In this document: piece by piece, positions 38,201-43,031 of the stretch
Layout: each line of letters begins with the position of its first letter
Position numbering within the stretch: position 1 is the first letter of the stretch
Virus record (IMG/VR): IMGVR_UViG_3300043437_000855
Span: 1-43,031 of that record
Reading direction: 5' to 3' (one strand)
DNA length: 43,031 nucleotides
Source of the DNA: a virus
Translations under genes and position numbers: made by a program
The notes under the pieces: generated by a model
Databases searched by the model: none
Told to the model about the DNA's origin: nothing
The model's input: only the letters and a program-made list of their open reading frames with translations

Positions 38201-38650
38201 CACTATGATGACTTCTATGCCGTTGAGAGCGGAGAGTCGCAGACGCCATTCGCAAAGTTTTTGCGTTCACATGTTTCCGCTGACTCTAACCTTACACCAT
38301 ATGATCACTTGCAGGAACACGGGGCGACATATGATATGATTGCAGATGGATCTACTCCCATATTGGGATTTGTTCTTAATACCGTAAAGTTTAAAACCAA
38401 AAGTGGAGTTGAGATGGCATCATTGTACATCTGGAATCCTAAGCTTGGTAATGTTAAAATTGGAGTCTTTGGAAATATTCTTGAGACTAGCAAGGTTCAA
38501 TATCTTGAGCCATTTCAGTGGATTCTGTTCAAGGCGAAGGCTGGTAAGATCAAGGGCGGAAAAACTCTTGACAATATTATCTCTTGTGAACAGTATGCCA
38601 AGAATAAAGGATTTAAATACTGGGACGGCGCTCAGTACATTCAGCCGTGA
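35204..38650 (+). CDS. DNA polymerase III alpha-type (DnaE-like) with PHP domain
   Basis: The ATG at 35204 gives 1148 residues starting with the PHP domain; an upstream in-frame ATG at 35105 adds an unlikely leader. PHP motifs are all visible: HLHNHSEYS, TDHGTMGG, GVEAYF, YHLILL, SGCMGS and LDCHF, the set of metal ligands of proofreading-competent PHP exonucleases. The polymerase part has RGPARGSAGGSLLSY, catalytic FPDIDLDFED near 424, the third acidic site in LIKLDALSV near 574, and HAAGVVVS near 526. A helix-hairpin-helix region (NIAGLGVTAAVDII) is near 845 and an OB fold near 945-995 (FVVRGVVKSSKR). C-family polymerase carried by a phage; it would replicate the genome. Confidence 0.95.
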   Translation: MTDFVHLHNHSEYSLLDGLSTPEEIAQITSTNGQMASAITDHGTMGGFIRFQEAAKKQNIKPIFGVEAYFVDDVNKEDKEDKRERYHLILLAKNDTGLSNLFRINKIAWTEQFYYKPLTDYNTIRKNSEGLICLSGCMGSALSQALMDGNEERAENIIQRFSEMFPGNYYIEVQPHNPPDLNKMLVEYADEFKLPLVGTLDCHFPTAKDQGVEEVFLAMGQNSGMRAAEKRHAHDHFHEACATHDLIEKMDILYPERRLSFKGLPLYMMHATEVLQHFSDAGFTRTDILENSVEIAERCNAEIKMHQVLLPKYAQDIGVKMSSDEYLRDISEFLLEQKGLHKNQEYVDRLNEELEIIINKKFSDYFLILWDLVSWADSADIARGPARGSAGGSLLSYVLGITAVDPVKFGLLFFRFISPERNDFPDIDLDFEDKRRDEVKEYLRQRWGDDNVAGISAYTTFKAKGAIKGIASAFAIPYNEANNATNLFEDLDEYRSSEKLAEFRRKYPEIESIAARLDGRCRAASAHAAGVVVSSVPIHDIAPIEMRTEAVTKRKIPVVAYDKDQCGDLGLIKLDALSVRAITVVKDCINKIKDRHGIDVREQSLDVDNPDPMVFEEFSAGNIVGIFQAEGAGYANLIQTMGVKNFNDLVASNALVRPGSYVTQGDTYLAVRDGRQKPKYHHAILENILGETYGTYIFEEQVMKIAVDLAGFSWAQADRLRKIISKKKDQADFDKYREEFVRGASRYITENQANKLWSDIEKASLYMFNKSHATAYSLVSYQTMWLKVNYPLEFLWATLTNEIEAEKTSTYLFEARRLGIEILPPDVNKSELNFTLDDNGLRFGLLNIAGLGVTAAVDIIEKRPYDSYEDFCERTNSRSVKKNIVESLDKVGFFESLGWTSEYEKERYFGPILSYHINMNDESPFDEIIAPCTEANTSKESSDMFVVRGVVKSSKRTPKYFRIELEDSTGVCSSFADKENAVINKRDYLIALVGDQTIHHYDDFYAVESGESQTPFAKFLRSHVSADSNLTPYDHLQEHGATYDMIADGSTPILGFVLNTVKFKTKSGVEMASLYIWNPKLGNVKIGVFGNILETSKVQYLEPFQWILFKAKAGKIKGGKTLDNIISCEQYAKNKGFKYWDGAQYIQP

Positions 38651-38692
38651 GGTTCGGAGTCCTCGAAAAACTCTAAAGATTGGAGAAAATAA

Positions 38693-39640
38693 ATGTTAAT
38701 TGTCAAGGGCGGCGAAAAGCTGCCAGAACCTATTGTTATTGAAACGCCTTCATATGGCCTCAATCGCATTCTTGGCGGGGGTTTTTGGTCAGGCAGATAT
38801 CATATTATGTGGGGCAATCCACAGGCGGGCAAGAGCACCTTCTGTCTTCACACATTGGCTGAGGCTCAACGACAGGGCTTTGTTCCGGTCATTGTAGACG
38901 CAGAAGGCACGATGACAGATCAGTGGATGGACCATTGCGGCATTGATATGGAGCATCGCATTGTCATTCGTTCTACGATTGCAGAAGAAATCCTTCAGGT
39001 TATGATGCCAATGCTTCGTGAAAAGCAGTCTAAGTATATCTTCCTTATTGACTCTGTTAACTCGATTGTCATGGAGTCTTTCTACAAGAACGACGACAGT
39101 ATGGGCGGCGTCGGTATTCACGCTCGCTCTCAGGGTGCCTTTATTCAGAAGATTTCTAGCGAGTTAATTAGTGATGTCAATCATTGTGTCATTTTTATTG
39201 CGCAGCAAACCATCGGCGCAAAGGGGCAGTACTTCGTCACTCAAGGCAAGTTCGGCAATGCGGCAGAACATTGGGCTACGAATATTATTCGCATCAATGC
39301 CTCTGATTCTAAGGATGATACCGATAGGGATGTCGATGACAGAATTCTGAATCGCAAGGTGACTTGGCGAGTAGATAAGTCAAAGCAGAATCCTGTAAAG
39401 GGAACGAAGGGCGACTATTGGTTTAATCCAGACAGTGCCACCATCGATAACGATAGAGAAATTTTTCATATCGCAGTAAGAAATAAGGTCATTAATCGAG
39501 CGGGTGCTTGGTATAATTATGGAGAGCACAAATTTCAGGGAGAGGCCAAGTTCCTCATCGCCATGCCAGAATTTCGTGAGCAGTTAATTGCAGAGCTTGA
39601 CGCTATGCAGCTTGCCTATGAGCATGAGGAGGTTTTGTGA
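38693..39640 (+). CDS. RecA/UvsX-like recombinase
   Basis: A 315-residue protein with GGAGA before the ATG. It begins with the RecA-fold opening TPSYGLNRILGGGFWSGR, Walker A GNPQAGKST near 44, the catalytic-Glu region IVDAEGTMTDQW near 65 and Walker B YIFLIDSVNSI near 118. An SQ-type loop and FIAQQTIGAKG follow, then loop-like GKFGNAAEHWATNIIRI. The C-terminus is short, without RecA's large C-terminal domain. It would drive strand exchange for repair and recombination-dependent replication. It starts an operon with nuclease genes. Confidence 0.9.
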   Translation: MLIVKGGEKLPEPIVIETPSYGLNRILGGGFWSGRYHIMWGNPQAGKSTFCLHTLAEAQRQGFVPVIVDAEGTMTDQWMDHCGIDMEHRIVIRSTIAEEILQVMMPMLREKQSKYIFLIDSVNSIVMESFYKNDDSMGGVGIHARSQGAFIQKISSELISDVNHCVIFIAQQTIGAKGQYFVTQGKFGNAAEHWATNIIRINASDSKDDTDRDVDDRILNRKVTWRVDKSKQNPVKGTKGDYWFNPDSATIDNDREIFHIAVRNKVINRAGAWYNYGEHKFQGEAKFLIAMPEFREQLIAELDAMQLAYEHEEVL

Positions 39641-39960
39641 GCATCCTCCCAGATCCGAGAATCGATAGAAATCATCAAGAAAAGCGGCGAGCAAAGATGG
39701 ACAAAGCCACTCCAGTCAGAAATAGCGGAAGAGGCTTTAGAAAGGGCGATGCTGTTTGGAAAAATTATCTTATAGATTATAAGCATAATGCAAAGTCTTT
39801 TTCTTTGAACATCAAGGGATGGGCTAAGCATACAAAAGACGCTTGGAATGATGATCATAAAATTCCAATGATAAAGGTTATTTTCGAAGATAATACGCAA
39901 GTTGCAATTATCCCTTGGGATACGCTGGTAGAACTGGAGGAGCTTCGTGAGATGGAGTGA
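39637..39960 (+). CDS. PDDEXK-like small nuclease (tentative)
   Basis: GTG overlaps the recombinase stop (GTGA) after AGGAGG. The 107-residue basic protein has GRGFRKGDAVWK followed by YLIDYKHNAKSFSL; the D...D-x-K spacing and KH..KS.SL pattern resemble small phage PD-(D/E)XK endonucleases or resolvase-like proteins. The remainder (PMIKVIFEDNTQVAIIPWDTLVELEEL) looks like the strands and helix that complete such a fold. The neighbours (recombinase, Cas4-like, RuvC-like) make a DNA-processing role likely. Activity is not established from sequence. Confidence 0.5.
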   Translation: MSILPDPRIDRNHQEKRRAKMDKATPVRNSGRGFRKGDAVWKNYLIDYKHNAKSFSLNIKGWAKHTKDAWNDDHKIPMIKVIFEDNTQVAIIPWDTLVELEELREME

Positions 39961-40207
39961 AATAGACGAGCCAGTTCCGGGCTTGAATCCGGCCATGTGC
40001 TATCACATTGGCAAAGATACTAACAATACAGTCTGCGGGGCTATGGCGACTAATTATCTGCCGCTGCCCGGAAAAATACCAGACATGCCTCTGTGCTCAA
40101 AGCACTGGGAGTCGTATAAAATGATTGACAGCGATGATTTGCTGTCGGAAATAATGAAGTTATTTTTAAACAAAGAGGAAGATGAAGATGGTACTAGAGA
40201 ATACTAG
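39947..40207 (+). CDS. Small putative zinc-binding protein
   Basis: GTG at 39947 with GGAGGAG just upstream, overlapping the previous gene by 14 nt. The 86-residue protein has MCYHI, VCGAM and LCSKHWESYK, a C-x2-H/C...C-x2-H set that could bind zinc, then an acidic C-terminus. Unknown function; likely an accessory of the recombination cluster. Confidence 0.6.
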   Translation: MRWSEIDEPVPGLNPAMCYHIGKDTNNTVCGAMATNYLPLPGKIPDMPLCSKHWESYKMIDSDDLLSEIMKLFLNKEEDEDGTREY

Positions 40208-40550
40208 AAATGCAATGGACGGAAATGTTGAAATCACACTTGACGAAGTGGCCGGGTGCCTTTCCTCAGAAGAATTCTCGGAATTTTCGAAGGCAATGGC
40301 GGTTGTACAAGATATCCTAGACAACCCCTCAACATATGTAGGCTCTAGGGCCTTGGTCGAAGCGGCAAGGCTGGCGGCAATCAGAACGAAGATTGGAGCC
40401 AGAGCACAGTATTATAAGGTTGCTGAGAAGTCGATTATTCAGCGCCGACGAAAAGATTTAATGCTTACGATGTTCTCGGCTCTGGAGGAAAACATTAACA
40501 CCCTCAAGCTCCTCGGACGTATCGAAGCAAAGACTGCGGGGATGCTGTGA
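40188..40550 (+). CDS. Helical protein upstream of the Cas4-like nuclease
   Basis: Two in-frame ATGs (40182, 40188) are available; GAGGA lies 8 nt before the second, which I choose, giving 120 residues. The protein is nearly all helix (EEFSEFSKAMAVVQDILDN; RALVEAARLAAIRTKIGARAQYY; LTMFSALEENINTLKLL). It overlaps the nuclease start as GTGA. No catalytic motif is visible; a DNA-binding or adapter role is possible. Confidence 0.6.
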   Translation: MVLENTRNAMDGNVEITLDEVAGCLSSEEFSEFSKAMAVVQDILDNPSTYVGSRALVEAARLAAIRTKIGARAQYYKVAEKSIIQRRRKDLMLTMFSALEENINTLKLLGRIEAKTAGML

Positions 40551-41314
40551 AGGTAATTAAAACTTTAAAAGAGACAAAGGTTGAAATCAAACCGGCAAAA
40601 GCTAAGAGTGCCGGTAAGACAGTTCCAGCAGATGTGCAAGAATTAGAGACATCTTTGATGGGCGCAATTGATAGTCAACTAGAAAAATCTAATGGTACTT
40701 TCTGGAAGCAGAGCAATGGATTTGCCCCTTCTAGTACCAATCAATGTCCAAGATATATGGTATATCGATTTCGAGGATTTGAGCAGGAGGTGTCATTTTC
40801 CGGCAGGACTAGGAGAATCTTTGATCTAGGCAATCGTGCCGAAGAATTTCTTGGTGATATGTTTAAAAATCTAGGAATCCTACTTGACGAGCAGATTGCG
40901 GTGGAAATCGAAGATCCCCCAATTCGAGGCTTTGCCGACTTCCTTATTGACTGGGATGGTCCCAAGCCAGTAGAATGCAAGTCGATCAACGATGCGGGCT
41001 TCGTTTGGCGTAAGAATTATAGGAAACCAAAGGACGAGCATTATCGTCAGCTTCAGTTCTATCTTGAAGCTATGGACATGGATGAAGGCTTTGTAATCTA
41101 TATTTGCAAGAACGATTCGGCAATGCTTCCATTGTTGATAAAGCGAGATAAGCCTTTTATGGAGAAGATTTTGGCAAAATATGCTAAAATATACAAAGTA
41201 TACCAAGAAGGTAACATCCCTCTTCGTCCGTATAAGCAGACATCCGAAAAGTGTCAGCGATGTGACGCCAAGAATTACTGCTGGGCCGACGAGGAAGAAG
41301 GAATTAAAGTGTAG
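40547..41314 (+). CDS. Cas4-like PD-(D/E)XK exonuclease
   Basis: A 255-residue protein starting with GTG in a GTGA overlap. After a Lys-rich N-terminus come CPRYMVYRFRGF, the helix GNRAEEFLGDMF, the active site IRGFADFLIDWDG...VECKS (D and E-x-K) and HYRQLQFYLEAM, the RecB-type QxxxY motif. The end has SEKCQRCDAKNYCW, a C-x2-C-x5-C which with the N-terminal Cys would hold a 4Fe-4S cluster, as in Cas4/AddB-type nucleases. No CRISPR array or cas genes are nearby. It probably resects DNA ends for the recombinase at 38693. Confidence 0.88.
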   Translation: MKVIKTLKETKVEIKPAKAKSAGKTVPADVQELETSLMGAIDSQLEKSNGTFWKQSNGFAPSSTNQCPRYMVYRFRGFEQEVSFSGRTRRIFDLGNRAEEFLGDMFKNLGILLDEQIAVEIEDPPIRGFADFLIDWDGPKPVECKSINDAGFVWRKNYRKPKDEHYRQLQFYLEAMDMDEGFVIYICKNDSAMLPLLIKRDKPFMEKILAKYAKIYKVYQEGNIPLRPYKQTSEKCQRCDAKNYCWADEEEGIKV

Positions 41315-41629
41315 TTGAGCCTAGAACCGAAGATATGTGCCAATGAAGATTGTTTAGCACTTTTTGTCCCAAAAGTACACAATTCTATTTATTGTTCAGC
41401 AGACTGTCGAAAAGTTATTACTAATAGAAAAATATTAGAAAAATATCATTCTAAAAAAGCTTTGCAAAACTCTAAAAATAGAGTTTGTAAGACAAAAAAT
41501 TGCAATACAATATTGTCAAGATATAATGAAGAAAAAATTTGCGGCGCATGTCAGGTTAATAGGTTCAAAGACAGACTCGAAGGATGGGGCTGGGACAGGG
41601 CCAAGCTAGATGAGGACTGGTCATACTGA
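41315..41629 (+). CDS. Zinc-finger protein
   Basis: TTG directly follows the previous TAG, and no ATG or GTG is usable in frame nearby. The 104 residues contain two cysteine clusters: KICANEDCLALFVP...IYCSADCRK and RVCKTKNCNTIL...KICGACQ, each likely to bind zinc. The IYCSADCRK form is common in small phage proteins. A basic middle (KYHSKKALQNSKNRV) suits nucleic-acid binding. It ends WGWDRAKLDEDWSY and overlaps the RuvC-like gene by 1 nt. Confidence 0.7.
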   Translation: MSLEPKICANEDCLALFVPKVHNSIYCSADCRKVITNRKILEKYHSKKALQNSKNRVCKTKNCNTILSRYNEEKICGACQVNRFKDRLEGWGWDRAKLDEDWSY

Positions 41630-42201
41630 TGGGACTTGCAAGAACGCTTAAAGCAAAGAACACGAGCACCGGCACTTTTTTGTGCATAGATTCATCATCT
41701 AAATCTCTGGCTTTTGCTATCTATGAGAAGAAAGAGTCTGCTAGATTGATATCGGCGGGGAAGATAATCTTCCCCGCCGATATGTCAAATAGACTTAAAG
41801 TGATAAATGGCTCGGTACAGGCTATTTTCACAGCCTTTCCAGAAATTAATCACGTTGTTATTGAGCAAACGATATATATTCAAAGCCCGCAGACTTCTCG
41901 TATTCTATCGTATGTTGTTGGACATATATACGGTAAATGTTTAGAATATTGTCCGGATGTCAGAGATGTCGAGGTTATGAAGTGGAAATCGCACATTGGA
42001 TATAAAAATGTATCAAAGATAGAAAAAACTGCTTGGGAAAAGCAGTTTGGCACTACTGAAGCCAAAAAAATTGCCGCCAAAGAGCGCAAAGAAAGAACTG
42101 GTAAGATCATCAAAGAAAAAATAAAAAATATTGATCACGTAGAAGATTATGATATTATAGACGCTATAGCAATAGGACTGTGGGCGGTGAATAATGTCTG
42201 A
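41629..42201 (+). CDS. RuvC-like Holliday junction resolvase
   Basis: A 190-residue protein with the RNase H-type fold of RuvC. Acidic catalytic residues are visible in FLCIDSSSKSLAFAIY (first Asp), HVVIEQTIYIQSPQT (Glu) and VEDYDIIDAIAIGLW (final Asp pair). Helices in between (LKVINGSVQAIFTAF; SYVVGHIYGKCLEY) fit, and a basic insert (AAKERKERTGKIIKEK) may bind DNA. It would resolve branched recombination or replication intermediates before packaging. A 35-bp perfect palindrome lies within its coding sequence at 41749-41783. Confidence 0.82.
   Translation: MGLARTLKAKNTSTGTFLCIDSSSKSLAFAIYEKKESARLISAGKIIFPADMSNRLKVINGSVQAIFTAFPEINHVVIEQTIYIQSPQTSRILSYVVGHIYGKCLEYCPDVRDVEVMKWKSHIGYKNVSKIEKTAWEKQFGTTEAKKIAAKERKERTGKIIKEKIKNIDHVEDYDIIDAIAIGLWAVNNV
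41749..41783 (+). repeat. 35-bp perfect palindrome inside the RuvC-like gene
   Basis: Arms of 17 nt (41749-41765 and 41767-41783) are exact reverse complements around one central A at 41766. The arm core ATCGGCGGGGAAGAT is much richer in GC than the surrounding AT-rich gene. There is no T-run after it. The reading frame passes through it as ISAGKIIFPAD. Confidence 0.95.
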
Positions 42202-42568
42202 GGAAATGGAAAGACCAGAAAGCTTGTATATCGGCTCTTTGGAATGGACTATAGACTGGGATGCCAAGCTAAAGGCTGGCACGCTCGGTCTTTGCGATCA
42301 AGCGGCTTTTTTGATTAGAATTTCTAAGACACCAGATAGAGAGGATGTTCGAAGATCTACTCTTTTCCATGAAATTATTCATGCGATATGGTTCACCTAC
42401 GGATTCCGTCCGGCCCTAAAGGATCATCACGATCACGAGGAAGAGGTTGTCTCTTTTATCAGCAGCGCTCTTTATGATACTTTTGTCAATAATCTTCATG
42501 TGGCCTATTATATTTTTCAAGGAAACCTCTCAGAATACTTTGTGCTTGAAGCAACGGAGGATCAGTAA
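42194..42568 (+). CDS. HExxH metallopeptidase-like protein
   Basis: A 124-residue protein that overlaps the RuvC-like gene by 8 nt. It contains LFHEIIHAIW, the HExxH zinc-protease signature on a helix, followed by a downstream acidic helix HEEEVVSFISSALYDTF whose Glu may be the third ligand. The preceding strands (EWTIDWDAK, AAFLIRIS) fit compact phage proteins related to the minimal gluzincin or ImmA/IrrE-like fold. Substrate unknown; possible targets are host regulators or phage precursor proteins. Confidence 0.7.
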   Translation: MSEEMERPESLYIGSLEWTIDWDAKLKAGTLGLCDQAAFLIRISKTPDREDVRRSTLFHEIIHAIWFTYGFRPALKDHHDHEEEVVSFISSALYDTFVNNLHVAYYIFQGNLSEYFVLEATEDQ

Positions 42569-42879
42569 TGGCAGGCATTGAGATTTACAAAGATAGACAG
42601 TGGTTGTACGAAATGTATGTCAAAAAGAGGCTTAACCTTAAAGACATCGTTGACATTTTGGCTAAGCAGTATAACTGCAAAATTTCCACTCAGGCTTTAT
42701 ACAACTGGCTAGAGAAGTATGATCTTTTGAAATACCGAGGCAAGGGTAAGAAGCGTGGTGCCAACCTGCAACGCCCCAAGACGCAAATGTCTGCGGCAAA
42801 ATCTCCCGCCAAGCTTCGTCAAGAACGTGTGAGAAAAGCAGCGCAGGCTAGAAAAAATAATTTGGGTAGAGGTAGGTAA
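42568..42879 (+). CDS. Helix-turn-helix DNA-binding protein
   Basis: A 103-residue basic protein; ATG overlaps the previous TAA. The first half is a helical domain with YVKKRLNLKDIVDILAKQYN followed by ISTQALYNWLEKYDLL, an HTH arrangement like those in transposase or homing-endonuclease DNA-recognition units. The second half is a Lys/Arg-rich disordered tail (KGKKRGANLQRPKTQ, ending NNLGRGR). It may be a phage regulator or a nucleoid-type protein; it precedes a promoter. Confidence 0.65.
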   Translation: MAGIEIYKDRQWLYEMYVKKRLNLKDIVDILAKQYNCKISTQALYNWLEKYDLLKYRGKGKKRGANLQRPKTQMSAAKSPAKLRQERVRKAAQARKNNLGRGR

Positions 42880-42892
42880 CCTCCCCGAACCC

Positions 42893-42901
42893 TGCTATAC
42901 T
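42893..42901 (+). promoter_or_regulatory. Extended -10 promoter for the last gene
   Basis: TGCTATACT, identical to 28172-28180. The predicted start near 42908 leaves a ~70-nt leader before the ATG at 42978. Confidence 0.65.
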
Positions 42902-42907
42902 ACCATC

Positions 42908-42952
42908 GTACCGCCAACGGGGCGGGCGACGGGGGCGCTCCTCGTCGCATAG
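42908..42952 (+). other. Two hairpins in the leader of the last gene
   Basis: CCGCC AACGG GGCGG (about 42911-42925) is followed by a second stem at about 42927-42949 (CGACGGGG against CTCGTCG, with a G-T pair). Both precede AAGGAG at 42962-42967. They could modulate mRNA stability or translation. Confidence 0.5.
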
Positions 42953-42977
42953 AACCCTTACAAGGAGTATCGAAAAA

Positions 42978-43031
42978 ATGACAGTAGCAGAAGCAAGTCC
43001 AATCGATCAGCTCAAGAATCATTTAAAGAAT
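42978..43031 (+). CDS. Start of a gene running off the window
   Basis: ATG with AAGGAG 10 nt upstream; 18 codons visible (MTVAEASPIDQLKNHLKN) without a stop before the edge. Having its own promoter and a consensus ribosome binding site suggests a well expressed gene. Too short to identify. Confidence 0.75.
   Translation, partial: MTVAEASPIDQLKNHLKN

Noticed and set aside
40547-41314. CRISPR system suggested by the Cas4-like gene
   Set aside because: No repeat-spacer array and no other cas gene in the window; stand-alone Cas4-like nucleases are common in phages.

Overview
The window is one continuous, entirely rightward, tightly packed gene block of a tailed double-stranded DNA phage, almost certainly a siphovirus (tail tube gene, frameshifted tail chaperone pair, very long tape measure, no sheath seen). 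An actinobacterial host is suggested by a WhiB-like Fe-S regulator (30598-30873), a family known essentially from Actinobacteria and their phages. A second hint is three genes (4136, 8827, 9717) with a TANNNT box 6-7 nt before the ATG and no Shine-Dalgarno, the signature of leaderless mRNAs common in that phylum. Base composition looks moderately AT-leaning, so a low-GC freshwater or marine actinobacterium fits better than a Streptomyces- or Mycobacterium-like host; that part is inference.

Layout. (1) 1-8818: a fibre region with three collagen-like (G-X-Y) proteins, a glycine-rich adhesin-like protein, two paralogous small beta-rich proteins each just ahead of a collagen gene, and small accessory ORFs. 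(2) 8827-9681: a family 2 glycosyltransferase. (3) 9717-12651: head-tail connector, head closure, neck and tail terminator-like genes, then the major tail protein and a strong terminator. (4) 12704-27755: tail chaperones with a -1 slippery heptamer CCCAAAC, a 2461-residue tape measure protein, a short tail protein, a 1515-residue tail protein with LamG-like domains, and three tandem related minor tail proteins. (5) 27757-30391: HNH endonuclease, calcineurin-like phosphoesterase, holin-like membrane protein, zinc-ribbon protein and MerR-type DNA-binding protein. (6) 30395-43031: a replication and recombination block with WhiB, DnaB-like helicase, DnaG-like primase, SSB-like protein, dCMP deaminase, DnaE-type polymerase with PHP domain, RecA/UvsX-like recombinase, PDDEXK-like protein, Cas4-like nuclease, RuvC-like resolvase, HExxH metallopeptidase and an HTH protein. 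The next gene starts at 42978 and runs off the window.

How it works together. The replication genes make a largely self-sufficient replisome plus a recombination set that could handle forks, ends and junctions. Expression is divided by recurrent extended -10 promoters (TGATATAMT and TGCTATACT) and two perfect 12-bp intrinsic terminators. The fibre region looks like a rapidly diversifying host-recognition cassette built by duplication: each collagen-like protein carries a similar W/Y-rich carbohydrate-binding-like insert and its own distal domain, and the adjacent glycosyltransferase could decorate the Thr-rich collagen stalks.

Not seen: terminase, portal, capsid, endolysin, integrase, tRNA genes, CRISPR arrays or insertion sequences. 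No stretch above 300 bases lacks a gene; the longest gap is 35044-35203. All similarity statements come from reading motifs, not from database searches.
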